Origin: Burkholderia sp. Ax-1724
GTDB taxonomy: Bacteria > Pseudomonadota > Gammaproteobacteria > Burkholderiales > Burkholderiaceae
Reading direction: 5' to 3'
Assembly: GCF_011752995.1 (NCBI RefSeq)
Contig: NZ_VWWL01000002.1
Coordinates: 372,001-436,000, forward strand
Length of the DNA: 64,000 nt
Below, in pieces: positions 9,415 to 18,388 of this stretch. Position 1 is the stretch's first letter; each line of letters opens with the position of its first letter. Made by a program: the position numbers and the translations under genes. The notes beneath the pieces were generated by a model. The model ran no database searches. It was not told the origin of the DNA and saw only the letters and a list, made by a program, of their open reading frames with translations.

Positions 9415-10305
9415 ATGCGCCAGTCAAAGATCGATCTGAATCTTTTCATTGTTTTCGAAGCCATCTATCGAACGCGAAATCTCACGCGTGCGGCGGAATT
9501 GCTGTTCATCACCCAGCCCGCGGTCAGCAACGCTTTGTCGCGCATGCGCAAGACGTTCGACGATCAGCTCTTTGTGAGCACGCCGGCCGGGATGCTGCCC
9601 ACACCTGTTTCCGAGAACATTATTGGCCGGGTCCGCGAGGCGCTTCAACTGCTGGACTCGAGCACCCATGCCGCTGAACGTTTCGATCCGGCGTCGTCGC
9701 AGCGGACCTTCCGGCTCAGCATGAACGACCTGACAGAGGCCATCCTGCTCCCCGCGCTGGAGGAGGTTCTGCAACGCGAGGCGCCCGGCATCCGGATCGA
9801 GAGCTACTTCACCACGCGCCGGGAAGTCCCCGAAGCGCTAGCCAACGGCGCGATCAATCTGGCGATCGATGTTCCCCTGATCGACGATCCGCATCTGGAG
9901 CAGGAACCGCTGGGCTGCGAGCGGTATGCGTGCCTGCTCCGCCGCGACCATCCATTCACGAAAAAGAAGCTGACTATCGACGACTACCTCAGACTGGGCC
10001 ATGTTCATGTGTCCAGTCGCAGGCAGGGACTCGGACTTGTCGACGCGGAACTCAACAAACTGGGGCTTAGGCGGACCATCCAGACCCGGGTTCAGCATTA
10101 TCTGGTGGCACCGTTGATCGCCATGCGAACCGATCTCGTCCTGACCGCGCCGCTCACGCTTCTTCGGCGGTATGACGCACGAATCTTGGCGCTGCCGTTC
10201 GATCTCCCCGAACTCGAGTCTCATGGCTACTGGCACCGAAGCGTCACGGGAGACCCGGCGCATTGCTGGCTGCGCGAACAGATTGGCCGTCTGATGGGGA
10301 AATGA
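9415..10305 (+). CDS. LysR-family transcriptional regulator (NodD/LeuO-like subgroup)
   Basis: A 296-residue LTTR with the start placed at the ATG at 9415 (MRQSKIDLNLFIVFEAIYRT), because the KIDLNLF N-terminus is the normal one of this subgroup. An in-frame extension to 9331 is possible but atypical. The helix-turn-helix is at about residues 18-60 (NLTRAAELLFITQPAVSNAL, then SRMRKTFDDQLFV). The effector domain follows, with FRLSMNDLTEAILLPALEEV typical of the PBP2 fold of the NodD/LeuO-like group. It precedes the phosphatase/phosphotransferase/SDR/acyl-CoA dehydrogenase operon on the same strand, 138 bases upstream, and is the obvious candidate to regulate it. Confidence 0.92.
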   Translation: MRQSKIDLNLFIVFEAIYRTRNLTRAAELLFITQPAVSNALSRMRKTFDDQLFVSTPAGMLPTPVSENIIGRVREALQLLDSSTHAAERFDPASSQRTFRLSMNDLTEAILLPALEEVLQREAPGIRIESYFTTRREVPEALANGAINLAIDVPLIDDPHLEQEPLGCERYACLLRRDHPFTKKKLTIDDYLRLGHVHVSSRRQGLGLVDAELNKLGLRRTIQTRVQHYLVAPLIAMRTDLVLTAPLTLLRRYDARILALPFDLPELESHGYWHRSVTGDPAHCWLREQIGRLMGK

Positions 10306-10443
10306 GTGAGGAGTCTGCCGACCCGGCGACATTGCGCAGCCGCATCGAGTATCACGGCGTGTTATGGCTCGGCATAAAAACAATAAACTTCTGGAATGTC
10401 GCAAGGCCGGGTATTGTTCTAACCATGTTCAGACGAGGTTGGC

Positions 10444-11118
10444 ATGGCGGAGCTCTACCTGGTACGGCATGGTCAGGCGTCGTTCGGCGCAGAAAACTAT
10501 GACCAGCTATCACCTTCCGGTCGGACCCAGTCACGTTGGCTAGGAGAATACTTCGCGCAGTCGAACGTGCAGTTTGATCGCGTGGTGATTGGAACGATGC
10601 GGCGGCACGCGCAAACAGCGGACGAAATTCTCACTGAGATGAATGGCCCGCAAGCCAAGGTTGTGCAGGATGCGGATCTGAACGAGTACGACTTTCGCGC
10701 CTTGCTGTCCGTCCTTGGCGAAAGTGGCTTCGCGCCGGAGCTATCGGCAGCCAGTTCGACGAAGCACTTTTACAAGGCGCTCAAGCAGGCGCTGCAATTG
10801 TGGTCCGAGGAACGACTGCCCGGGCGACTCCCCGAAACCTGGCATCAGTTCCAGGCGCGCGTCGAGCGTGCGCGTCTGGCCATTCAGCGTATGGGCGGCA
10901 AACGGATTCCGGTGGTGAGTTCGGGTGGCCCGATTGCCGTGTTCGCCCAGCAGATTCTGCAGGCACCGGCGGCCACTGCGATCACGCTTAACCTGCAGAT
11001 TCGCAATAGCAGCGTTAGCCAGTACGTCTTCAACGATAGCGCAATGTCGCTAGTCAGTTTCAACTCGCTGCCTCATCTCGAACATGGCGAGCGGCGTGAA
11101 CTCATCACTTATGGTTGA
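10444..11118 (+). CDS. Histidine phosphatase family protein (phosphoglycerate mutase superfamily)
   Basis: A 224-residue branch-1/2 histidine phosphatase. The catalytic RHG motif is in MAELYLVRHGQASFG (His9), and further active-site residues follow the usual order: the arginine in GTMRRHAQTAD, an acidic pair in LNEYDFRALL, and a late SSGGPIAVF in place of the common SHG. The absence of the second canonical His (here Gly/Gly) is noteworthy and may alter activity. The first gene of a four-gene operon, it overlaps the start of the phosphotransferase gene. In that context it could dephosphorylate a phospho-intermediate made by the downstream APH-type kinase; this is inference. Confidence 0.86.
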   Translation: MAELYLVRHGQASFGAENYDQLSPSGRTQSRWLGEYFAQSNVQFDRVVIGTMRRHAQTADEILTEMNGPQAKVVQDADLNEYDFRALLSVLGESGFAPELSAASSTKHFYKALKQALQLWSEERLPGRLPETWHQFQARVERARLAIQRMGGKRIPVVSSGGPIAVFAQQILQAPAATAITLNLQIRNSSVSQYVFNDSAMSLVSFNSLPHLEHGERRELITYG

Positions 11119-12160
11119 TCCGAATCTGGAATCTAGTGCCATCATGAATGCCCGTTTTCAATTCGACGTTGAAACACTCGCGCGTTATCTGGCATCCCAC
11201 GTGCCCGGATTTTACGGGCCCATGTCCATCGAGAAGTTCGCTGGCGGGCAATCGAACCCCACGTTTCTCCTCACGGCGCAAAGGGGCCGTTACGTCCTTC
11301 GACGTCAGCCGCCAGGAGCGCTGCTCAAGTCCGCACATGCTGTCGACCGCGAATTCCGTGTGCTGACCGCCCTCAGCCACACGCCGGTTCCGGTCGCGCG
11401 GGCCTTGCACCTTTGCGAGGACCGGGACGTCATTGGCAGCATGTTCTATGTCATGAGCTTCGAAGAGGGCGAGATTTTCTGGGATCCGTCGCTGCCCGAG
11501 CTACCTGCGGGCAAACGCAGCGCTATCTACGACGCGCTGCTCGGAACAATGGCTGCTCTTCACGACGTGGATGTCGAAGCTGTTGGCCTTGCCGATTATG
11601 GCCGCGCAGGCAACTACTTCTCGCGCCAGATCGACGTCTGGACGAGGCAATATCGCGCGGCGCAGACCGATGCTCTGGAATCTGTCGAGGCACTGATCAA
11701 ATGGCTGCCAGCGAACTGTCCGGCGGAAACCGGCAAGCCATCGCTCGTGCACGGCGATTTCCGTATCGACAACGTCATGTTCCAACGCGGAACCCCGCAG
11801 GTTCGTGCCGTGCTCGACTGGGAGCTTTCCACACTCGGCAATCCGCTCGCCGACCTCGCGTACTTCTGCATGTGCCTTCGACTCCCTCGCAACGGTCATA
11901 TCACCGGGCTGGAAGGATTGGACCGGGTCGCATTGGAGGTGCCAGACGAGTCCGCGATCATCGAGCAGTACTGCCGCCTGCGGGAAATCGCGTCGATCGA
12001 GAACTGGAATTTCTATCTGGCGTTCAGCTTCTTCCGGCTTGCCGCCATCACGCAGGGCGTGAAGAAACGGGCTCTCGGCGGCAATGCATCGAATGACAAG
12101 GCGCGGCAGGTTGGCGAAATGGCCGGTGTGCTGGCAAGGATGGGTGCCGAGCTGATCTGA
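11111..12160 (+). CDS. APH-type phosphotransferase (ACAD10/11 N-domain / LvaA-like)
   Basis: A 349-residue aminoglycoside-phosphotransferase-fold kinase of the acyl-CoA dehydrogenase-associated group. N-lobe motifs: GGQSNPTFLLTAQRGRYVLR (nucleotide loop and Lys). C-lobe: catalytic loop HGDFRIDNVMF (about residue 218) and metal site LDWELSTLGNPLADL. Related domains in mammalian ACAD10/ACAD11, and LvaA of the Pseudomonas levulinate pathway, phosphorylate 4-hydroxyacyl-CoA so that a partner acyl-CoA dehydrogenase can eliminate phosphate. Here such a dehydrogenase lies two genes downstream. The start is uncertain: ATG at 11084, 11111 or 11144 are all in frame. 11111 is chosen because it overlaps the phosphatase stop, as in a coupled operon. 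None has a strong ribosome-binding site. Confidence 0.88.
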   Translation: MVDPNLESSAIMNARFQFDVETLARYLASHVPGFYGPMSIEKFAGGQSNPTFLLTAQRGRYVLRRQPPGALLKSAHAVDREFRVLTALSHTPVPVARALHLCEDRDVIGSMFYVMSFEEGEIFWDPSLPELPAGKRSAIYDALLGTMAALHDVDVEAVGLADYGRAGNYFSRQIDVWTRQYRAAQTDALESVEALIKWLPANCPAETGKPSLVHGDFRIDNVMFQRGTPQVRAVLDWELSTLGNPLADLAYFCMCLRLPRNGHITGLEGLDRVALEVPDESAIIEQYCRLREIASIENWNFYLAFSFFRLAAITQGVKKRALGGNASNDKARQVGEMAGVLARMGAELI

Positions 12161-12204
12161 CGGCGCCCGCAACTAATATAGACGTAAACATATGGAGGGT
12201 AATC

Positions 12205-12969
12205 GTGACTACTGATTTGTTTAACCTTGAACCGAAGGTTGCGCTGGTCACCGGTGCCAGCCGAGGTATCGGCGAGGAAATTGCCAAACTGCTCGCGGAG
12301 CAGGGCGCACATGTGATCGTATCGAGCCGCAAGCTCGAAGACTGCGAGTCCGTGGCGCGCGAAATCAGAGAGGCGGGCGGTAGCGCCGAAGCCTATCCGT
12401 GCCATGTCGGGCGCATGGACGACATTCTCGGAATCTGCCAGCATATCCGCGCGCGCCATGGCCGTCTGGACATTCTCGTCAACAACGCCGCGGCGAATCC
12501 GTATTTCGGCCATATTCTCGATACTGACCTGGCGTCGTTCGACAAGACGGTGGAGGTCAACTTGCGCGGCTACTTTTTCATGTCGGTCGAGGCGGGCAAG
12601 CTGATGCGTGAGCACGGCGGCGGCGCGATCGTCAACACGGCATCCGTCAATGCGCTTCAGCCGGGAGACAAGCAGGGCATTTACTCGATCACCAAAGCCG
12701 CGGTGGTCAACATGACGCGTGCATTCGCCAAGGAATGTGGACCGTTGGGCATCCGTGTCAATGCAATCCTGCCGGGTTTGACGAAAACGCGCTTTGCCGG
12801 GGCGTTGTTTGAAGATCAGGCCATCTACGACAACTGGATGGCGAAGATCCCGGCCCGACGCCATGCGGAGCCTCGCGAGATGGCCGGCACCGTGCTTTAT
12901 CTGGTGTCCGATGCTGCGAGCTACACCAACGGAGAGTGCATCGTCGTTGACGGTGGGCTGACGATCTGA
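12205..12969 (+). CDS. SDR family oxidoreductase
   Basis: A 254-residue classical short-chain dehydrogenase. Cofactor motif TGASRGIGEEIAKLL (residues about 16-30), NNAAANP at about 92, the catalytic Ser in VNTASVNAL and the YSITK pair (Tyr about 158, Lys about 162), ending in ASYTNGECIVVDGGLTI. SSRKLED after strand 2 suggests NADP(H) preference. Likely a 3-hydroxyacyl-CoA or related alcohol dehydrogenase acting with the neighbouring kinase and acyl-CoA dehydrogenase. A good ribosome-binding site (GGAGGGTAA) precedes the ATG. A decayed relative of this gene lies at 20023-20282. Confidence 0.93.
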   Translation: MTTDLFNLEPKVALVTGASRGIGEEIAKLLAEQGAHVIVSSRKLEDCESVAREIREAGGSAEAYPCHVGRMDDILGICQHIRARHGRLDILVNNAAANPYFGHILDTDLASFDKTVEVNLRGYFFMSVEAGKLMREHGGGAIVNTASVNALQPGDKQGIYSITKAAVVNMTRAFAKECGPLGIRVNAILPGLTKTRFAGALFEDQAIYDNWMAKIPARRHAEPREMAGTVLYLVSDAASYTNGECIVVDGGLTI

Positions 12970-13035
12970 TCACGCGTCGACGCGTGGCATGCGCCAACAT
13001 GTCGGCGACATTCACCTGGATTCAGGAAGGACGAA

Positions 13036-14280
13036 ATGTATTTCTCATATAGCCCGAAAGTCGAAGCGCTGCGTGAGCAGGTGCGTGCGTTCATGGACAC
13101 GCATATCGTGCCACGCATCCATCAGTGGCATGAAGAGGTGAACGCAGGGCAATATCCGGTTTCCTTCATGGAAACGTTGAAGGCACAGGCGCGTGCGGAG
13201 GGTCTCTGGAATCTGTTCCTGCCGCATCTGAAGAATGACGAGCCGGGCACCCGCCTGACCAATCTCGAGTACGCACCGCTGGCCGAGATCATGGGGCGCG
13301 TGTCGTGGGCGTCCGAGGTGTTCAACTGCAATGCGCCGGACACGGGCAACATGGAACTGCTCCATATGTTCGCGACGCCCGTTCAGCGCGAGCAGTGGCT
13401 CAAGCCGCTGCTCGATGGCGAGATCCGCTCGGCGTTCGCGATGACGGAGCCAGCGGTGGCTTCGTCGGACGCGACCAATATCACCACGTCGATTCGCCGC
13501 GACGGCGACGACTACGTGATCGACGGCCGGAAATGGTTCATCACGAACGCGGCGCATCCGAATTGCCAGTTGTTTATCGTGATGGGAAAAACTGACCTGG
13601 ACGCACCGAGCCACGCCCAGCAAAGCATGATTCTCGTGCCGCGCGATACGCCGGGGGTCAAGGTGATCCGCAATATCACGGTGGTCAACCACACGGCGCC
13701 GGAAGGTCACTGCGAGATCGAGTTCAAAGGCGTGCGCCTACCTCGCACGAATCTGTTCGGCGAAGAGGGCAGCGGTTTCGCGCTCGCTCAGGCGCGGCTT
13801 GGGCCGGGCCGCATTCACCATTGCATGCGGTCAATCGGTGCCGCCGAACTGGCCCTCGAACTGATGATCGAACGAGCCCAGGCGCGCACGGCATTCGGCA
13901 AGAAGCTGCACGAGCTTGGATCGGTCGCGGAAGGGATCGCGAAATCGCGCATCGAAATTGATCAGGCGCGCCTGTTCGTGCTGAAAACCGCGTGGATGAT
14001 CGACAACGTGGGTGCCAAGGCGGCGCGCAAGGAAATCTCGATGATCAAGGCGCTGGTACCGGGCGTGCACGCCGCCGTTTGCGAGCGGGCGATTCAGGTA
14101 TTCGGTGCGATGGGGCTGAGTCCGGATACGCCGCTGGCGGACAGCTGGACCTGGGCCCGTGCATTGCGGTTAGCTGATGGTCCGGATGAGGTGCATCTGC
14201 AGAGCATTGCACGCATGGAAATCAAGGCCCAACGTTATGAATCTGGCCGCGACAATCCCTACCTGACGACGGTGAAGTAG
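13036..14280 (+). CDS. Acyl-CoA dehydrogenase family protein (ACAD10/11 or LvaC-like)
   Basis: A 414-residue FAD-dependent acyl-CoA dehydrogenase. The N-terminal helical domain is followed by the signature AFAMTEPAVASSDATNI (about residue 140), the beta-domain motif WFITNAAHPNCQLFIVMGK and the C-terminal domain with RTAFGKKLHELGSVAEGIA. The C-terminus carries QVFGAMGLSPDTPLADSWTW. This is the form found with APH-type kinases. It is the last gene of the 10444-14280 operon, 66 bases after the SDR, with an AGGAAGGA ribosome-binding site. It probably forms a 4-hydroxyacyl-CoA processing unit with the kinase, by analogy with LvaA/LvaC and ACAD11. Confidence 0.93.
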   Translation: MYFSYSPKVEALREQVRAFMDTHIVPRIHQWHEEVNAGQYPVSFMETLKAQARAEGLWNLFLPHLKNDEPGTRLTNLEYAPLAEIMGRVSWASEVFNCNAPDTGNMELLHMFATPVQREQWLKPLLDGEIRSAFAMTEPAVASSDATNITTSIRRDGDDYVIDGRKWFITNAAHPNCQLFIVMGKTDLDAPSHAQQSMILVPRDTPGVKVIRNITVVNHTAPEGHCEIEFKGVRLPRTNLFGEEGSGFALAQARLGPGRIHHCMRSIGAAELALELMIERAQARTAFGKKLHELGSVAEGIAKSRIEIDQARLFVLKTAWMIDNVGAKAARKEISMIKALVPGVHAAVCERAIQVFGAMGLSPDTPLADSWTWARALRLADGPDEVHLQSIARMEIKAQRYESGRDNPYLTTVK

Positions 14281-14589
14281 AACGTTCTCACGAGTCAGTG
14301 CTGACTGCATCACACACGGATCAACGCGAAGACTTGTCATCGCTAGCCGATTCAATCAGCACGGACCGCGATTCTTCCGAAGGTTTCGTGACGAGCCCGC
14401 TTTAAAAGAAATCTATCAAGCTGGACACGGAGTAGCCGGGAGACCAGAGCCGCCCCGGCTCGCCTCAAATGAGGAATTGCCATACCTGTCGATTGCGCGA
14501 CCAGGGGCAGTAAGTGTGAGATGCCCGCAAGGAAGACCACGCTGCAAAGAGGTCGCGCACGGCGCCATCGAAGACCATGGAATCGATCT
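14281..14589. other. Non-coding stretch downstream of the 10.4-14.3 kb operon
   Basis: No supported gene or clear terminator. The minus-strand frame that carries thiolase-like sequence further right stays open through here (to about 14352), but I could not match this part to thiolase, so it may be out-of-frame debris of the relic. Confidence 0.4.
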
Positions 14590-14872
14590 GCCCCGGAACC
14601 GACTGCCAATGTCATCGATGACGCACTCAGTATGACGGACGAGACGTTTTTCTGGCCGCCGGCGATGACAACTTCCATACCGTCACACATTATCTGTCTG
14701 GCGCCGATTCGATAACGGACTCTTCGATACGATCGGTTTCGGTTTCAGCTCGCTAGAAAACATACCGAATTGCGTGGTCAGGGAAGATGGGGGAGCGTGT
14801 TGCGTTGAATGCTCCACGGTAAGCTTTGCCGATCGGCCGGCGAGCGATAGAAACGATGACAGCGTTAATCAT
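14590..14872 (-). pseudogene. Thiolase (acetyl-CoA acyltransferase) relic
   Basis: On the minus strand an ATG at 14872 opens the typical thiolase N-terminus MINAVIVSIARRPIGKAYRG, continuing AFNATRSPIFPDHAIRYVF, then a stop. About 60 bases later the same strand encodes ARQIMCDGMEVVIAGGQKNV, closely resembling the conserved AA.RI..DG..VAVAGGQES/NIS block that lies some 100 residues into real thiolases, just after the catalytic Cys. The region containing the nucleophilic cysteine is thus deleted, and the rest downstream is unrecognisable. The fragment begins 55 bases after the acyl-CoA dehydrogenase gene (14928-16751) on the same strand, as expected for the last gene of a beta-oxidation operon. 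The left boundary is approximate. Confidence 0.75.
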
Positions 14873-14927
14873 GCGCTATCCCTCGGGAAAAATTGGCTGG
14901 CTATGAAATGGCATCGAACCCTATTGT

Positions 14928-16751
14928 TTAGAACCACTGCTCTGGCATGTTCAGAGGGGTTGTCTCTAATGGATTAAGCACTGCAAGCCACCCAGCCACT
15001 TTGGGCATTTCCCATCCGAAGAAGTAGTCGCAGGCAGCAAGCTTGCCGCGATGAAAGTCAGCGCCGGTCGGGCCACTCTCGAGAGTTTTTGCAACAATTG
15101 CTTGATCGAGCCAAAGCCAGCCGACGACGACATGGCCAAAGGCCTCCAGGTAGGCGGCCGCATTTGCCAGTTGGAGTTCGGGGTCATCGAGCCGGTGCAA
15201 TTTACTGGTTACGGTGCGGATTCGCTCCCACGCATATTCGAGTGTGCAGGCGTGACGATGCAGCGAGGCGGTCACTCGCGATCTGGACACCGTACTGGAG
15301 ACTTTCCTGTCGAGAGCTGCCATAGCCGCATTTCCGTTCATACGTGTCTTTCGGCCAAGCAGGTCGAGCGCCTGAATGCCGAACGTGCCTTCGTGTATCG
15401 GATTGAGTCGGTTGTCACGATAGAACTGCTCGACGTTGTACTCTCGCGTGTAGCCATAACCGCCGTGAACCTGGATGGCAAGATCGTTGGCGACGAGACC
15501 CCATTGGGACGACCAACTCTTGACAACTGGGGTGAGCAGATCGAGTAGGCACTGCGCCTCTTCGCGGATGTTGGCGTCGTCAATCGAATGAATATCGTCA
15601 CTAAGGCGAGCCGCATACAGACACAACGCGAGCGCCCCGGACACGTAAGCCTTCTGCGCTAGCAACATGCGCCGTACGTCGGCATGGCGAATGATGGGAG
15701 CTTGGGGAGACGTTGGCGATCGGTCGCTACGTGTCCGTCCCTGAAGGCGCGTTTTCGCATAATCCAAGGCGTGCAGGTAACCCGTATAGCCAATCGCTGC
15801 AGCGCTGAGGCCGACGGAGATGCGCGCCTCGTTCATCATGTGGAACATGTAAGCAAGCCCTTTTCCGGGCTCGCCAACGATTTCACCAACCGCACCAATC
15901 TCGCCTTCTGGGCGAAAGCGACCTTCGCCGAAATTCAGCACGCAGTTCACGGTGCCGCGATAACCCATCTTGTGATTGATTCCGGCGAGTACGACATCAT
16001 TTCGCTCGCTGGGCAGTCCATCGAGGCCAATCAATTTACGCGGAACGGTGAAGAGCGATATGCCTTGAACCCCTGGAGGCAGCTGGCCGTCCTCATTGGG
16101 AATTTTGGCCAGAACCAGGTGGACGATGTTCTCGGAAATCTCGTGATCTCCACCAGAGATCCACATTTTGTTCCCGAACAGACGATAGCGACCGTTGCCA
16201 ACTGGGACTGCACGCGTCCGAATATCGGCAAGACTCGATCCTGCCTGTGGCTCCGATAAGCACATTGTGCCAAAGCAACGGCCTTCCGACATGGCTTTGA
16301 CATACGGCTCCACCCGCTCCCGCTCACCATGTGCAATGAGCAAATTTGCATTGGCAATGGTGAGAAATGGGTAGCCTGCAGTTCCCGGATTCGCGGCTAG
16401 CAAATAGGCCATGCCGGCTCGCTCTACGATGCTCGGCAAGCTCATGCCGTTCCACTCCGTGGGAAACGCGGCACTGACTAGTCCGGCGTCTGCAAATGCA
16501 CGCAATGCGACACCAACCTCTGGATTGATGGTTACTCGTTCTCCATCAAATGAAGGCTCGTTGCTGTCGTTCTTTTTGTTGTGGGGCGCGAAAAGGTCGG
16601 CGGCGAGAGATTGGTAGACGTCCAGCACGGATGTGTAGTCGAATCGATCCTGACCAGAATAACGAGGGCGACGAACAAGCGAGTCGACTTGCAACCAGTC
16701 AAAAATGATGAATTCCAGGTCGCGGCGGGAGAGGATGAGTTCGCTGGTCAT
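14928..16751 (-). CDS. Acyl-CoA dehydrogenase with C-terminal extension (DmdC/AcdA-like, about 600 aa type)
   Basis: A 607-residue acyl-CoA dehydrogenase of the long form. It has the N-terminal AcdB-like segment (RRDLEFIIFDWLQVDSLVRR), the FAD signature GTMCLSEPQAGSSLADI (about residue 160), NKMWISGGDHEISENIVHLV, the C-domain with EARISVGLSAAAIGYTGYLH and the HGGYGYTREYNVEQFYRDNR block ending in INPIHEGT-like NPIHEGTFGIQALDLLGRK. The extra C-terminal 120 residues are the acyl-CoA dehydrogenase C-terminal domain found in DmdC and related enzymes. It sits in a minus-strand operon with an SDR, a broken MaoC hydratase and a broken thiolase, i.e. a complete beta-oxidation set of which two steps have been lost here. 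Substrate unknown. Confidence 0.93.
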   Translation of the reverse strand: MTSELILSRRDLEFIIFDWLQVDSLVRRPRYSGQDRFDYTSVLDVYQSLAADLFAPHNKKNDSNEPSFDGERVTINPEVGVALRAFADAGLVSAAFPTEWNGMSLPSIVERAGMAYLLAANPGTAGYPFLTIANANLLIAHGERERVEPYVKAMSEGRCFGTMCLSEPQAGSSLADIRTRAVPVGNGRYRLFGNKMWISGGDHEISENIVHLVLAKIPNEDGQLPPGVQGISLFTVPRKLIGLDGLPSERNDVVLAGINHKMGYRGTVNCVLNFGEGRFRPEGEIGAVGEIVGEPGKGLAYMFHMMNEARISVGLSAAAIGYTGYLHALDYAKTRLQGRTRSDRSPTSPQAPIIRHADVRRMLLAQKAYVSGALALCLYAARLSDDIHSIDDANIREEAQCLLDLLTPVVKSWSSQWGLVANDLAIQVHGGYGYTREYNVEQFYRDNRLNPIHEGTFGIQALDLLGRKTRMNGNAAMAALDRKVSSTVSRSRVTASLHRHACTLEYAWERIRTVTSKLHRLDDPELQLANAAAYLEAFGHVVVGWLWLDQAIVAKTLESGPTGADFHRGKLAACDYFFGWEMPKVAGWLAVLNPLETTPLNMPEQWF

Positions 16752-16866
16752 AGGAAACGGGTCGATGAATTTTTCGCCACTTTCAGGTGTGTCGTGAGAT
16801 ATGAAAATAATTAGGAATACATATTAATAAAATCATGCCGATGAATCCCGAAAATTTCACTAAATG

Positions 16867-17207
16867 TTACTTGTTGATCGGTATCAACCACTTCGTGATA
16901 AGTGCGGGCTTGCGATAAGCCTCGATTTCCGCAACGACACCTATTGTCAGCCGAATGCTCGTGACATTTTTCTCCACGACCTACTTCAACATAAATCGGC
17001 CACAAACTAATCACCGGTTACATCGGCAAATGCATTGATCGAAAATTGATCAATAGGGATCCATTCGGACACGCCTAGCTCTTCGTTGACTAGCGCCGAT
17101 AGCTGGGATTGTGTGCGTGGAACGCCCGCATTGTGTCGAATTTCCGTCGTGTGGTCGTCCAGATTGCCGTCGGACCCGTTTAATGCCGTACTGGACTCGT
17201 CACGCAT
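16867..17207 (-). pseudogene. MaoC/NodN-type enoyl-CoA hydratase relic with internal deletion
   Basis: The N-terminus (from 17207, overlapping the SDR stop) reads SALVNEELGVSEWIPIDQFS, then INAFADVTGD, the well-known start of NodN-like (R)-specific enoyl-CoA hydratases, and is cut by TAG right where the catalytic HQWIHVD should follow. One frame over, WPIYVEVGRG resembles the WIHVDPERA continuation. In the third frame SIRLTIGVVAEIEAYRKPAL, then ITKWLIPINK and a stop at 16867, resembles the C-terminal strand (…TVEVEGSAKPACVAES…) of the same family. So both ends of the gene survive in different frames and about 70-80 residues are missing, including the catalytic Asp/His segment. Non-functional. 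Confidence 0.8.
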
Positions 17208-18132
17208 GAGAATTGGCCGTGGCGCTTGAAGCAGTGATGCGAGCCTTCTTTAATTCGAGATCGCCTTGGGCAACACCAGACGTCGGAACAGTCTCGCCGT
17301 TTCTGTTTGTCACTTCGTCGAGACGTTGAGCAAGCTGGTGAGGCACTTGTTCACCCGTCCCAAGATGGATACCGGAAGTCAATGTGATGTGTGCCGCCTC
17401 GAAGCTTCCCGCGCCGGCGCACAATACCATTCGGTTGGGTGCTTCTTCGCTCACAAGTGCTGCCACCGCGGGGCTAACAGAAGTGGGCGACAGGGTGTCG
17501 AGGACATCCGCGGACATTAGACCCTCAAGCATGCGTGTACCAGCTGTTGGAGCAAGGCAGTTCACCCGAATATTGTGCCGCTCACCTTCGATTGCCAGTG
17601 TCTGCATCAGGCCAACTAACGCCATCTTTGCAGTACCGTAGTTCGATTGCCCAAAATTGCCATACAGCCCAGATGACGATGTGGTCATCACGATGCGCCC
17701 ATACTGTTGTTCTCGCATGACGTCCCATACTGCCTTGGTGCAATTCACTGATCCCATCAAGTGAACTTCGATCACCGCACGGAAATCATCGAGGGTCATC
17801 TTGCTAAAGCTCTTATCTCGCAGGATGCCGGCATTGTTTACCAGAATGTCGACATGGCCCCAGCGTGAAAGAGCTTGATCCACCATTTGCTGAACCTGTC
17901 CAGAATCGGTAACCGATGCACTGTTCGCAATCGCTTCACCACCAGCGGCTTCGATTTCGTCAACGACTCTTTCCGCGGTCGTCGCGGATTCGCCTCTACC
18001 GTTTACGTCGCTACCCAGATCATTAACCACGACCTTTGCCCCTAGCCGCGCAAGCAGCAGGGCATGTTCACGCCCGAGACCTGCGCCAGCTCCGGTCACA
18101 ATCGCAACTCGATTTGTCAGATCTATTTTCAT
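17200..18132 (-). CDS. SDR family oxidoreductase (multifunctional-enzyme-2 type 3-hydroxyacyl-CoA dehydrogenase-like)
   Basis: A 310-residue SDR whose closest pattern is the hydroxyacyl-CoA dehydrogenase domain of peroxisomal MFE-2/HSD17B4 proteins: TGAGAGLGREHALLLARLGA, then VVNDLGSDVNGRGESATTAE, NNAGILRDKSFSKM, Ser in MTTSSSGLYGNFGQ and YGTAK. The GAGAGLGREHAL and the long insertion with NDLG are diagnostic of that group. The ATG at 18132 is chosen over longer in-frame starts because a strong AAGGAGG site lies just upstream and the family begins here. The gene overlaps the MaoC relic by 8 bases, consistent with the known dehydrogenase-hydratase pairing. It is preceded on the same strand by the tandem-TetR gene. 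Confidence 0.92.
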   Translation of the reverse strand: MKIDLTNRVAIVTGAGAGLGREHALLLARLGAKVVVNDLGSDVNGRGESATTAERVVDEIEAAGGEAIANSASVTDSGQVQQMVDQALSRWGHVDILVNNAGILRDKSFSKMTLDDFRAVIEVHLMGSVNCTKAVWDVMREQQYGRIVMTTSSSGLYGNFGQSNYGTAKMALVGLMQTLAIEGERHNIRVNCLAPTAGTRMLEGLMSADVLDTLSPTSVSPAVAALVSEEAPNRMVLCAGAGSFEAAHITLTSGIHLGTGEQVPHQLAQRLDEVTNRNGETVPTSGVAQGDLELKKARITASSATANSHA

Positions 18133-18388
18133 GGATCGCCTCCTTAGTAGTTTTGTCGTGGCCTGCGGACGTACCTTAGAGTTAAAGGTGCAGTACATGA
18201 TGGACGACAGCACCGCAAATATTCACCCTGCTGCGAGGTGGTCATGACGACTTGGTCTCGCGATTTGCACTACAAAAGCAGACGTTTGTACAGATATGAC
18301 GCGTGGCAATCTTCGAGATGACTCGGAATTTAGCCAGCGATTGTGGTCATCTTAGGATGCGAGATAAATTGAGTCAATTGTTTTTCGA

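Noticed and set aside
14352..14690. Minus-strand frame of 112 codons considered as an independent gene
   Set aside because: Only its first part matches thiolase (VVIAGGQ region) and it is explained as part of the thiolase relic; the rest has no protein-like features.
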